From NCBI GenBank assembly GCA_028274465.1, contig CM051455.1, forward strand, positions 73,642,489-73,706,488: a DNA stretch of 64,000 bases, in the 5' to 3' direction. Of this stretch, positions 44,586-56,660 are shown in pieces. This DNA comes from Plantago ovata. Its lineage: Eukaryota; Streptophyta; Magnoliopsida; Lamiales; Plantaginaceae. Made by a program: the position numbers and the translations under genes. Below the pieces are notes generated by a model. It had not been told where the DNA came from and ran no database searches. It saw only the letters and a list, made by a program, of their open reading frames with translations. The stretch's first letter is position 1. Each line of letters begins with the position of its first letter.

Positions 44586-47500
44586 TTAAGCTATTCCATC
44601 AGAAGATTGTCTAAGAATCTCCCTTACACACTTCTTAGCAAGAGCAGAGAATTCAACACAGTCCTTCTCGTAATCTTCAAGTAGCTTACGGACTTCAAGT
44701 TGAATAATCCTTGCATTCTTGCAGGCAGTATAATGATGGTTTTCACCATTCATTTCTTTGTAGTGAAGTACCCACAAGTGCATGCCCCAATTGCTAGCAT
44801 GGAGAAGTTGAGTATCTGAAATGCCCTTGTTAGCATGAATTTTCCTTAACCAGAGAATATCTTCTTCTTGATCCTTAGCAGTGAGATAAAAATACTCATA
44901 AGGAATCAAGCCATATTTCTTCTTTGACTTCTTGGTTATAGGATCACTGTAGTAAGCGACATCAATCGGCTTGATTAAATCAGGCTCTTGCTTCATCTTC
45001 TTGCTGATTGAAGTTCTTCTTACTAAGATCTCTAAATTCAGCCATTTTATAGCAATGTTCCTTGGGTAGGGAGGAGGATCCCTTTCTTTTCTTTCCACTT
45101 TTAATTCAATCCAAGTGTACGTTTGATTAAGCACAACAGTTGGAAAGAAATCATTGGCCAAAAGATCTTCCAGCTTTATGATCTAGGAACCATGTAGGTT
45201 TTTGATCACATTCTGAGTTGTGTCCTCATTGCTGGTCTTTGTATATTCAATGCCAGTCCCAATTGCAATGCTGGCTAGTCTTCTTTCTTCCTGTCTTTGC
45301 CTTCTTCTTCTTGACTTAGCATTTTCTTGATCTCTTGCTGAAGATCTAAAGTCAGAAGAGAATTGTTTGGATTGGCCAGATGGAGTTAAGACAGAAATAG
45401 GATTAGCTCTTATAGCTTGAGCTATTGTTTGGTCATCATCATTATCATCATCTTCATTCAGATCTTGATGACTTTCAGTTTGACAGTATTCTTGAGTTTC
45501 AGCAGCAGTTTTTCTCCTTTTTGGATTTGCTGAACTTCTCTCAGAATCTGTTTCAGCTCGTTTCTTAGAACTTTGCTCTGTTTCAGCAAGAGGTTCTCTG
45601 GGAGGTGGACCAGGCAAAATCAATGGCGCATCAGCAGAGGGTTTGTTTGATCTTGAAGACTTTCTTTTTCTATCTTCCCCCTTAGACATGGATTGCATCA
45701 TATGTCTGATGTGTAGAGAGAAAAACTCATTGCAATTTTCAGCAAGAGTACTTAGGCTGCTGTACTTTAGAATCATGTCTTGTTGATCTGTGGTTAGCTT
45801 AGACAATTCTTCCTTAATAAACGCCAAATTCTCCTCATGTTTGTGCTCATTTTCGACTTTTTCTTCAAGAATAGCCTGAGCCTTTTTCAATTCACTTTTA
45901 TCAAGCTTGAGTACCTGACTGACATCTTCTTCATAGCTTTTGTGATGTAGACTGATGTCTTTTTGAGCTATGGTAAGTGTAGTAGTGCGTTTCAGAACAG
46001 TAGTCAGTATTTTGCCAATGTCAAGCGGACTCTCGGAAAGCAATGCATCATCCTCTTCTTGGCATGCTTTATGAACAGCCATTAGTCCATTTATTCTGGG
46101 AGTAAAATCCTCAATGTTTGGAAACGGAACTAGAGAAGGGAGTAAGTGAATGAGCTTTGATCTCAGTTGCGAATTGATTATCGTTTCTCAGCAAGCGACT
46201 TCTCTCAGCATCTCCTTCATCAGTTTGGAGAGATGGTGGAGGAATTGCAACCTCTGTGTGTTCAACTTTCTTTATCCTTTCTTCTTCATTTGCTGAGAAT
46301 TAGATAGATCTTCTTCGTCAAGGCCAGCAACCTTGATTCCCAAATCTTTAGCTTCAGACACTTTTGGTTGAGTGGTTGTTGAGGGCAACTCTTTGGACTC
46401 AACGACTGGAGTTTCACCAGTAGTTGGTGGAAGGGAGGAGACTTCCATGTTGTTTACTCCTGAAGATTGAGCAATATCTAGATTTTGCGTATGTCTAGCA
46501 TGAATCTGTAGGCTATTTTGTAAAGCTCTTTGATAATCTTCATCCATTTCTTCTTCTTCTCCAAGGTTTGGATCAGTGACCTTAGCTTCGAGTAATGCTA
46601 ACTCGGTATCAGAAAGCTTAGCTTTGCCTTTATGCATTTCAGCATGCTTTCTGGCGTACTCTTCTTCAGTTTCAGCAACTTGTTCAGTTACTTGAGTACT
46701 TGTCTCAGCAGGAGCGGGAGTAGATTCTTGGTGTTGAATGGGAGTTTGGTCAGCTTGCTGATTCTCACTGTTTTGATTTTCGGTTTCAGCAACTGTCATT
46801 TTTGTTAGTAAAAGTGAGAAAAATTGCCTCTAAGGCTAACCAGCGGAAGTTTAAAATTTTAATCTCACTAAACTGATATGACTATATTCTATTATTATAC
46901 TAGAAGATATCACTTACGTGTCCTCCAGCAGATAAGCAAATTCACCGGGTAGCTGTTCCTCAATCTCCAGACAGAGCCTTGCAATCTCCTCGTCCGGTAA
47001 CTGGTTGATTTCTTCTTCTTCAGAGATGAAATCTTCGTCAACAGAATCTCCAAGATGGCTCATCAACAGGTTGATTACTTCCTTCGACCTTGGTATCCAC
47101 GGGCAGTGATTTCTATCAAGAACGCTAGGAGGTTCTTCTGTTTTGAGCTAATAGAGAGATAATATTTTCTTTCTGACTATCAGAGAGAAAAGTATTTTTC
47201 ACGTATGTTGGAATAGAATGGAATACTTCTTTCTTTCTTTCTGATTTAGTCAGTTAGTATGTTTAGAATATCACGTAAGATTTTTATCCCAGCAAATCTA
47301 ATTGACTAGGAGACTTCTAAAGTCATCAACCAATTAACAAACAGATAAATTAAATTACTAAAAGAAAGAATTAAAAGAAAAGACGAAAATAAAATAAAAA
47401 TAAAACAAAACACATGGGGCAGCAAACGCTGCCCCCACTTTCGGTCAGCAGCTGGGTTTCGGCCCAACTGTCTGGTTCTGTTTTATTTATTATTATTTTT

Positions 47501-50500
47501 ATTCCCTTTCTTTCTTCTTTATTTGGACCTCAATCTAAATTCCGCCCAAATGCACAAGTCTTCAATTAATTAATTAAATCCAATTTAAATCAATTAATTA
47601 TATTTCTAAAATATATTCCACATATAATAAATTAATATTAATCTAATTAATAATAATTTCATTATATATTTTGTATAATAATTTAATATTAATCTAATTA
47701 ATATTTAATCCAATATACATAGCTCGTTTGTAGAAACACCACCTTCAAGTGTGACCCATAGGGCCTTGCATATTAAGCAACAATCCAATAAAGGTCATAA
47801 TAAATTCCTAGACAATTTATCAGACAATATTAATATGCAAGGAACGTTTGTGAGGAAAACAAACCACCTGTAGCGTAAGGTACTTGATGATACGGTCCCT
47901 TCATTCACGAATACTCGAATGAGTCTAGAATATGGTTATGTGTATATTCTAATAACTTCATTCATTGTCTCTCAATCTTATTACTCGATCTATGAATTAT
48001 GTCCAAATACCATTTTGACATATTCACATACGGTGGCCACCGGTTTTGTGATCGCACTAAATATGAGAAGTGAGTATTCTCTCCTAGTATCTATTACGGA
48101 GGAATGAATCCTATCTTGGCCCAATCACTCACACCATATGCTTCCTAATGTACCCAACACATGCCGTATCTACCCTACTTTAAGAGTGCAAGCGTTGCGC
48201 ATGGTCAAAGTACATTATTCCACATATGATGTAGTATTGGCCTCAAGTCTAAGGACTACTAACATCACCCTACACACCGATACTACCATAGACACTTAAA
48301 TAGCTTTACCAAATGGTTTCTCGGTTGGGTATGCCAACACTCTCCAAAGTGTCCATATGTTCATTATGAATAACCAAGTTCATTCGTAGCAATGAGACAT
48401 ACTACATCCTAGAAGGATCTAATGCAACATATGTTAACTTCAATCGCATCATTGATATCCCATATCTCAATGACCTTCAGCTAGTGGCTTATTTTAGGAC
48501 TTAATTATTGACACACAAGCTCCCACTAACTTGGTGATTACCTTAGTCCTTGGGAACATTTTATCGAATAATTCAAACAACCAAATAATATATTCATAAA
48601 AATGTAATGCCAATTGTATTTAATAATGTATAAATAAATGAACATAAATAAATAACAATAACTGAATGTGATCATGTACATATCGTCCCTATCGTAGGTT
48701 GTCTCTAGGACATATATACTTTCAATTTTTACTCCGCCAATATCAGGACTAGGACCTTGATTATCTAAATCATCGTCCTTGTTGTCCTTAGAACCTTTTC
48801 CTTCATCATCACTGGTATCTTTTGGGATATTTTCATCCTCTTCTTCTTCATCATCGTCCGTCAGTATGACTAACTCGAGATGTTTGTACATAGCAGCACT
48901 TGTAACTTCCTCTTCTTCATTGATTTTGTGGGGATCAGCCACCATTGGTACAAAGGAACCCTTGAGCATCACAACTTGTTCAGCTGGAGAGGCACTCTTG
49001 AACTTTGCTTTCATATTCTCTCTAATTAAACCAATCAGATTTGAGCTCATTAGTTGAGAACATGTAAGTTCTTCTCGAAGTATTGAGTGTACAAACGTCT
49101 CAAGTCTCAGTAGTGAGATTCTCTTTTTCTCATTGGACAGATGGAGGTGAAGATCAGAAAAGTCCATCCTTCTATACCTTTGCCAGTTGCTGACAGACTT
49201 AGCAACTCTGGTCAAGGTATTCTTTTTGAAGTTTGAATAAAGTTCTTCTGAACTAACTTCAAGATCTTCAGTGATGTGAACCACTTCATTGGTCTCCTTT
49301 TGAGCCTGAATGAGAGTAAAGTTAAGTTCAGGAAAGTTTTGGAAAATAATTTTAGAGTCTAAAACTGTAACATGATTTACCTGCTTACTTTCAGCAAGCT
49401 CATGTTGCACACTAAGTTGTGTTGGTACTATTTCCATTGCTTCAGGAGCTTGGGCAGCATCCTTGAATTGTTCATCCTGAAATAACTTTATATTAGATAC
49501 AAGTACTAAGTTTTCAAACTTAGTAAAAATACCAAAACTTTCATCTACCTGCTGAACAGGAGTAGTGGATTCTGGTGCAGAAGTTTCAGCAATCTTCTGA
49601 CTTGTATCTTGAGAACTTTGTAAGGAAATAATTATATTAGCTAAAGATAAAGTTTCAGATAGTGAAGTTTTGCTTATATCTGAGTTAACTACCTGCTGAA
49701 GAAGGGAAGGTGGTGACTCAGTCCTTTCAACAAAGATGGCAGCTTCATTATCTGGGACTTTGTTCTTCAGCAGACTTCTTTTCTTGCTCTAATTGAGAAG
49801 GTTGTGCAGATTCAACAATCTCCCTTGTCTCTGAATTGACAAGTTGAGCATAGACATCTTGACCTCTAAGTTCACTACTTGTCAATAACATGTCTACTGA
49901 CTTGTTGGAGTTGTCTTCAATCTCCAAGTCCATTTGCTGGCTTAGGTCTGTCAGCACCAGTTGAACTTTGTCAATAGAAGTCATTGGTGAACTAGGTCTA
50001 ATATTCTCAGCATCTTGAGATGCGTCATCAAATACTGTCTCTTGTTGTGTTTCAGCAACCTCTGGGACTTGAACCATTGTAGTTTCGGAAAGTGGTTCTT
50101 CAACAATTGCAGCTTCAGCAATTTCTGGGACCAGACTAGTTGCTTTTTCAGCAACTGTCTCTTCAGCAACATTTTCAGCAAGTGCAGCTCTTCTCAAATC
50201 TGCAGCGATGTCACTTGCTGGTTCCAGAGTGTTGTCATCACTCACTGGGTGCATTAGTTTCAGCAACCGCAGTGGTGTCAGCAACAACATTTGAAGCTGT
50301 TGCATTCTCAGCAACATTTGTAGCTGTTGGATACCTATCTTGCTGACCAATATTTGCAACATCTGCAGCTGTTGCATTCATGGACTGGTTATCAGTCTCA
50401 GCAACATTTGCAGCTGTTGTCTTCTTTGACTTCTTGTCAGCAACCTTAGGTCCATTCTGCTTGTAGAAGGCTCTTCCCACATTGCATACTGATTTCTTAA

Positions 50501-51326
50501 TCGACAATGGGTTTCTTAGCTGAATCCTGAAATTTTCAAGGATGTAGCATATTTTCAATCCATACATCACTGGAAAGGAAGGTGAGACTGTGTTGTCTTC
50601 AACCTTAACCTTGAACTTAATAACACAATCAACAAGTCTGTTGAAATGTACTTAGCCCAGTTGAGTTCAGTTTTATTCTCATGGATATGCATCAGCAATG
50701 GACACCTTCTCAAGCCTACTTGGTCAATTCCTCCAACTTGGGAGTCTAAGACTTTGATGAGTAGCAGAGCTACAAGACCAAGTGAATGGCAGAGATGCTT
50801 CCTTTTTACGTGCTTTGTCCAAGTCACGGGAGAAATCTCGCCTTTCTTCATTCTTTCATTTCTGACATCACGGTAGAAGGCTTCAATTTCTTCATCAGTG
50901 GCAGTGATGTCATCTTCAGTTCCAGTAGTTGGGATCTGAAAGATGTTTGCTAAATCAATCCATTTCAGGATGATTTGCACTCCTTGAACTGACGTAGAAA
51001 TCACTTTTTCAGTGACTCCTTGTCCGTTAGTAAGGGTTTGGATTTCTGGATTGTTGTAGAATTCCATAGTGTTCAGCATGCTCACTTTCTTAGTGCGAGC
51101 AGTAATGAAGAAGAGAAGGCCTTGTTGATTAATCAAATTCAACGCCTCTTCATTTTCTTCGTCCAAATCTTGATCATAGAAGTATCTAATATACTTCTCC
51201 TTGGCAAATCCGCCCCATTGCATCATCTGCTCACACTTTGCAGTGTCGAGATATGCAGGCGGCATAGGTTTTTCAGTTATTAGTCGTTTTTCAACACAAT
51301 TTTCACTGTCTTTTTCGTCGGATTTT
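44586..51326 (-). pseudogene. SIRE-type copia envelope-like ORF, copy D (longest copy, broken)
   Basis: Fragments on the minus strand: 51265-50567 (helical N-terminal domain, YLDTAKCEQMMQWGGF ... WIDLANIFQIPTTG), 50570-49748 (Ala/Val/Glu-rich repeats of the type NVAET; frameshifted), 49700-48731 (repeated CAGCAG-GT...CAG units, then FSDLHLHLSNEKKRISLL, acidic stretch), a solo LTR insertion (46803-48724), 46797-46272 (TTGETPVVES), 46082-45183 (coiled coil, then RRRRQRQEERR) and 45161-44586 (conserved C-terminal domain). It lies downstream of copia pol on the same strand, as in SIRE/Maximus. An N-terminal stub is at 60837-60451 on the far side of a gypsy insertion and an assembly gap. No signal peptide or convincing membrane anchor. 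Function unknown. Confidence 0.75.
46803..48724 (-). mobile_element. Solo LTR, 1.9 kb, copia Angela/Tork-like
   Basis: Bounded by TGTTAG...TTTCA on the plus strand, with a perfect 5-bp duplication ATTTT (46798-46802, 48725-48729) inside the envelope-like ORF. On the minus strand it starts TGAAAGTATATATG then TCCTAGAGACAACC, reminiscent of the start of Angela/Tork LTRs (TG...CCCTAGAGGCAAT); this lineage call is from memory and tentative. No PBS, PPT or coding sequence lies inside. Very AT-rich around 47560-47720. It interrupts the ORF after the codons for GGVK. Confidence 0.82.
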
Positions 51327-52577
51327 TGATGAATGTGTATTTTATACTTTCATTCGAGTCTTTTTCACCTAATTTAGCTATCCTCTATGTTAATTTAGCT
51401 ATATTTTAGTACATTTTATTAGAATCGTGTCACGTTTCCCTTTAGATTTTATTTTACAGGTTTTGGTTGAAATTCGGAGATTTACGGGCAATTATATTGA
51501 AGTTTACAAGGAATTGGTGGTCCAGAAGCCAATTTGGAGTATCTGAAGGTTTCCGGATAGGATTTGGAGTCTAGGGGTCGAATCTGGAGGTTAGAAGGCC
51601 ATTAGAAGTCTGAAACCGAGTCCGAAAAGGTGAAGAAATCCAAATCCGCGTCAAAAAACACGGAAATTCCGCGAAAAACTGGGGGGCGAACCGCCCCAGA
51701 GTATTTTCGGGCCTATATATAGTTGCGAGTTTTCTCTCCGAAATTCATATCTTTCCAAGCCTTCTTTCTCACCTCTCTCTATAGTTTTAGGTAGGAACTT
51801 CCCGGGGCCTGTCCTGGGAGTTCCGTAGCTTAGGGGATAGTTTTTCATAGCAGATTGGAGCGCGTAGGATCACAATCATCCGGAGATTGACAACCTTCGG
51901 TAACTTTGTATCTTACAACTTTTATCTACTTATTTTATATATTCTTTCAATATGTTTTCTTCTATGATTGCTATTGATTGCATGCACATTATGAGTAGCT
52001 AAATTTATCGTTGGTGGTAGTATGTGAATTCTTAGCGAGGGAAGATAATCATGCTAATGGCTATATCGCGCATTATACTCCGTGTCATTGCTTTATTTCG
52101 TTGATGAGTTGAACACCAAAATTCTCGTATGTTGTATTGATCATTATGCACACTAGGACACTTGTCGGCCAATCAGACTTAATTATCTTCGTAGTGTTGA
52201 ATGATTACGGAACACAATAGGACGTTAGTTGTTGACAGGTCAGACCCATACTATCTTCGTAGTGCACAATACTTACAACAGGACCCTAGATTCATTCAAA
52301 GATCTCTATGCAAGACCGAGGAATTTATGCATGATTATCGACCCATTATGTTAAGAAGGACCATACTATCACCAACCTCCATTATCTGCTTGAAAACCCC
52401 CTATCGCTTTTTATCTGCTGTTTTATATTTTCTTATTAAATAGATAAAGCTAGTTATAGTCCTGAGAGAACGACACTCGAGTCATTCTGCTGCTACACTA
52501 CAGTTTTCGTTGTAGTTGTGGATTGCCTTTGGCTAAATTACAAATATTATTTGATTGAACCCTGACAACGTTCATCA
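51327..52577 (+). repeat. 5' LTR of the 8.1-kb TR-GAG-like element
   Basis: TGATGAATGTG...TTCATCA. GC palindrome GGGGCGAACCGCCCC at 51683-51697, TATA box TATATATAG at 51713-51721, conserved GAGAGAACGACACTCG block near 52465-52480. Confidence 0.92.
51683..51721 (+). promoter_or_regulatory. LTR core promoter: GC palindrome plus TATA box
   Basis: 15-bp perfect-arm palindrome, then about 16 bp, then TATATATAG. A pyrimidine-rich stretch follows, consistent with a transcription start. Confidence 0.65.
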
Positions 52578-52580
52578 AAT

Positions 52581-52599
52581 TGGCGCCGTTGTCGGGGAC
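52581..52599 (+). other. PBS, tRNA-Asp type
   Basis: TGGCGCCGTTGTCGGGGAC, three bases after the LTR end at 52577. Confidence 0.88.
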
Positions 52600-52846
52600 T
52601 ATACTCCTTTTTTCTATTTAATTTGTTTTTATTTACAGCTTTAAATTCCTATTTCTTTTAGTTTTAGTTTTCCTTTTTAATTTCTCTCTCTGTTTTCCTA
52701 TTTGTTTCTAATTACTTTACCTAGTCTGTCACAGATTGTGTATGCCGCATACACGTTCTGCAGGAATACCGCTTGCTGATTCAATTGCTGAGATCGATAG
52801 AGTCTACCACCAAAGAAGGTGACTCCTTTTCAAGGAAATCGAGGGA

Positions 52847-54769
52847 ATGGCAGAAGCTAGACCACTGAAGGCATGGGTACAACCCACCAAGGATCGTATG
52901 AGGGGACCGACGATTGTTCTTTCGCCCGCAACCCGAGATCTAGAAATCAAGAACCACGCATTCCAACAACTTCCGAGGTTCTATGGCTTATCAAGGGAAG
53001 ATGTGATGGGGTACTTGAACGATATCGATGATTTCGTTAACCAACTCCCACGACCCGGAGCTGACATAACAACGAATGAGTTGAGAATGAAGGTTTTTGC
53101 AATGTGACTTGGCGACAGAGCCAAGTCATGGCTGAGTTCTCTACCAGCCAACTCGCTGGACACTTGGGAAAAGGTTTTTTCAGCTTTCATGGAGAAATAC
53201 TTCCGACACACTCTGACTACCGCGCTTAAGGCGCAAATCACTGGATTCAAGCAAGACTATGATGAGACCATCTACACCGCATTCGAGAGGTTCCAAGATC
53301 TCACGAACAAGTGCCCTCACCATGGTTTTGAACTCTCCGACCTAGTCCAACACTTCTACAATGGACTAACCTTCGAGAACCAACAAGTGGTAGATTTCCA
53401 ATGCCGAGGCAATATTTGGGAGGAAACCGTGGAAGCCGTCTGGGCAGTTTTCGAAAGGCTTGCTAAGGATTCGCAGTTCAAGGACCCAAGAGCAATGGTT
53501 AGGAGACGTGGACCAGAAGCTCCACCGACTCAAGAAGCCCCTATGTACAGGGGGAATGGGGATCAATTCGAGTGCTTTACCAACGAATTGAAGCAAGTCC
53601 TCAAGAGCGCCACCGGAACAACCGTTTCGAACGAAGTATGCCGAATATGCAAGAACTATGGGCATGGAGCTCATATGTGTAGATCGGAGCTGGCATACGA
53701 AGATGGAAACTGGGCTCGAGGAGGCGAAGAAGAAGCCTTTGCTACGGAGTTTGGTACTCAAGAAGTTAGCTACGGACAAGACGGTAGGAATCCTCGAGGT
53801 GGATTCTGGAGAAGAGGATACCGAAACAATCAAGGATATGCACCGGATAACCAAACTTATGGACCTAACCAAGACCGTAGCAGGCTGAACTATGGTAATG
53901 ATCACTACGAAAACTCCGCTCCGAAAGAGCCACCGAAGTCGAAGACGGATCTACTGATGGAGAACTTGCAGAAGATGGTTGATCACACACAAAGTTTTCT
54001 CAAACGGTATGAGGAGGATTCCGAGAAAACTAGGGCAACGCTTGATAAGTTGGAAGAGAGCACTAGGCTTGCCCATCAAAAGATGCAAGAGTTGATCGAC
54101 CGAAGAGCAAGTAAGGAACAAGGCAACACTGAGAAGGTCGTTAGGTGCGAGTGTTGCATGAAGGAAGAACTTCTACAGGCTGAGGAAGAAGAGGAGGACC
54201 TTGGTTCGGACACAAGTGATGAGGAGCAAGAGGATCCCGAACCACTCCCTAAAAGTTTCGATGTTAAGGTAGGGATTGGTGAGCTTGAAGATGTCCGTGC
54301 CACACTAGACACGGGATCCTTCTCAAACATAATTCCTTTGAATGTGTTTGAAAAGAGTAACCTTGGAAAACTATCCGAGGAAAGGGCTATTGTGCGACTG
54401 GCGGATGGATCATTCATGAGACCCGAAGGCGTTGTGAAAAATGTGTTGGTCAAGATTGGTAAAGCATCAATATACACCAATTTCGTAGTTATGCCGACAT
54501 CTGCACCTGGGACGGGGGATGTCATACTCTTAGGGCAAACATTCTTGACCAAACTACGCTCCGTAATGGACATCTACCAAAGAACTTGCACCATCGAGGT
54601 GGATGGCAAACAACACGTATTGCAAGCCATACCTGATCCACCAGAGCCGCCAGATATTATTACTCACTATTGTGGTCTTGCAGCCTATATTCTTTCTTAT
54701 TCACAGGTTCGTGGCATGGAAAGGAGATCAATGAAGGGGAAGACTAGTACCCGCAAAAAGACGAGATAG
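52847..54769 (+). pseudogene. Gag-protease with a single in-frame TGA
   Basis: 641 codons in one frame from ATG 52847, broken only by TGA at 53105-53107; the partial copy at 59424-60350 reads GGA (Gly) there. Gag core residues ~60-190 (EDVMGYLNDIDDFVNQLPRP, TLTTALKAQITGFKQDYDET, CPHHGFELSDLVQHFYNG). CCHC knuckle CRICKNYGHGAHMC near residues 265-278, then a charged linker and coiled coil. The aspartic protease has ATLDTGSFSN near residue 487, FMRPEGVVKNVLVKIGK and GDVILLGQTFLTKL. It ends in a basic tail. It would package RNA and process Gag; no polymerase follows. Without the TGA the protein would be full length, so either one mutation killed it or readthrough occurs. Next ATG in frame after the stop: 53189. 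Confidence 0.9.
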
Positions 54770-54984
54770 GCGCAGACAGGAGTCGAGTCAAAGACTTAAA
54801 ACAATGACGCTATCCGGGAGGCAACCTGGAATTTTTTATCGCTTTCTTTACTGCTTTTCTGCATGCATTTCATTCTTGAACTATTTGCTTCTCATATGCG
54901 AATTTGTTCATGTGAGTGTCGTATATGATTTGTTTGAGTGAGATTTTCAAGTGGTTTTTTGAAAAAATTAGTTTCGGGATTTAA
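54770..54984 (+). other. Post-gag spacer
   Basis: Contains the CCGGGAGGCAACCTGG near-palindrome (54815-54830), conserved just after gag-protease in all three related elements. No ORF. Confidence 0.5.
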
Positions 54985-55031
54985 ACCGCATTTTCTGACA
55001 TCGGGACCCGTCTCCCCGCATTGGGGAGCAC

Positions 55032-55067
55032 GGGGCGAACCGCCCCACAGTCCCAGATCTTATAAAA
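55032..55067 (+). promoter_or_regulatory. Candidate internal promoter
   Basis: GGGGCGAACCGCCCC (55032-55046), then 14 bp, then TATAAAA (55061-55067). Same palindrome and nearly the same spacing as the LTR promoter of this element. A pyrimidine-rich leader (TTCTTCATTCTTCTTC) follows about 25 bp further. Confidence 0.5.
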
Positions 55068-55825
55068 CGTGGATTTCAACCCCAAAACCATATTTTCTTC
55101 ATTCTTCTTCATCCTTACTCCCAAATAACCCGAAAAGTGCGATTTTACTTCTAAATCTTCATAACTTCTTCGTTTCTTGACCAAATTAAGTGTTCTTTAG
55201 CTTATTTCGAAGCCTATTACATGATCTATTACCCTAACCGATCAGATTTCATCCTAATTCGTTAGATTTGCAGATCTGGGGTATCATCTTTAAGAACCCT
55301 AATTTTCGAATTTGGGGGTTTTCTAATTTGAGCTTCATTTATGCTTGTTTGAAGCATGGGTATGTTGTTTATGTGATTAGACATGTTATTTACTATCAAT
55401 TGCATGCTCAATTTTGCTTAAATTGTTGATTTGGGTATTTTGCTATTAGATGATATATCTTGCTATGCATTATGTCTTTATCTTTGATTTATAGCATACG
55501 GATATGTTTATTGGTGTAATGTTGGTGGATTTGACGATACAATGCTTATTAGTTGAGAATAAGGATTTATGCTATTGAATTTTTTGCGCTGCTATGGTAT
55601 GAATTGAAACCTTGTTATCAAAGTTATTGGTTGTCTAGTAAGAGCATGATGTGATGTATTGCATGTAGTAGTTACGTTGATATGTTGCATGATGAAGTAG
55701 CTATGCTAGACATTGCAGTTTGGGGAGTTCGATTGATGAATTTATCACTTGTGTGTCTCGCTTTTTACACTAGCATATATTTGAGTCTGTTTTGAGTCGT
55801 ACGAGGTGCTAATCGCTGTTTGTAG
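55068..55825 (+). other. Candidate leader exon and intron
   Basis: CT-rich leader; donor-like ATCTGGG/GTATCA at 55281; T-rich 545-bp interval; acceptor-like CTGTTTGTAG ending 55825, then GTACCATAC. The equivalent site in the Athila-like element (41131) reads TTTCAG/GTACCATGG, where the ATG starts the envelope-like ORF. Here ATG has become ATA. Confidence 0.5.
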
Positions 55826-56660
55826 GTACCATACTAAGGGTAGGGAGTATTCCCGAATGTTAGCTGTGAAGAACCATGTCAAGGAAGGTGATCTCGCTAG
55901 ATGTGCGTTCGAGCCAAGGGGTTTGGCAACAACGTCGTGGATTATCCAAGAGGAGGAGTTAGAATACACCTGGAGTAAGGACTCCTATGCCTATTCATGC
56001 ACCACCGAAGGGTCAGAAACCACTATTATGTCAGCACTCCATCACGAGGACTGTAGAGTTCGAGTGAACTGGAAGGCACCGGGACATTCTAGCGGCGACG
56101 GATTTGATCTTGAGTTCGCAGTTGCTAGAAGGTTCCGAAGCGCTAGCTTGGTTCCAAAACGTAACGACATGGGTACACAGTCCCTCGTTGGGGCGCCCCT
56201 TGCCTGCCTCTGAAGTGAGCATCATATTGACATTGGTCGGAGCAACAGTGGATAAAGTGGTCAAAATTGGAGAAAAAGGTAGAAGACTTCTGAGTGTCCG
56301 AACAACTTACTGTAACTTTCTCGAGGTGTAAATCGTTGGAGGGGAAGGTCCTGATACCACTGCCCTTTCCTCTTCAACAGTTCACATCCTATTGAAGGGC
56401 TACAGGATGGAGAATTCCATAACAGCGGCGGCTAATCTTGAGAATTCTACCTGCCACTGCAACTCTACTGGCGATGATGATGATGACAGTAGTGACAATG
56501 AAGGCCATACGTGCAATGATGACTCTGATAGAGGAATTGATCCTGACCGGCCTAAAAATGGAACTACCGCAACCATCACAAGACCTGATGTCACACTATG
56601 AAACTCACAGAGGAGGCCCAATAAATCACAAGCAGCATACTCAGCCGACCGAGGCCAAAC
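55826..56660 (+). other. Unrecognised segment downstream of the candidate intron
   Basis: An open stretch at 55806-56213 (135 codons) and a second at 56392-56601 rich in Asp/Asn. I recognise neither, and neither resembles the envelope-like ORF that occupies this place in the Athila-like element. Could be a degraded ORF or captured sequence. Confidence 0.35.

Noticed and set aside
47919..48107. Small ORF in the solo LTR
   Set aside because: AT-rich non-coding LTR sequence with no domain; expected by chance.
46803..48724. DNA transposon or host promoter in the copia ORF
   Set aside because: TG...CA ends, 5-bp duplication and LTR-like length without terminal inverted repeats fit a solo LTR.
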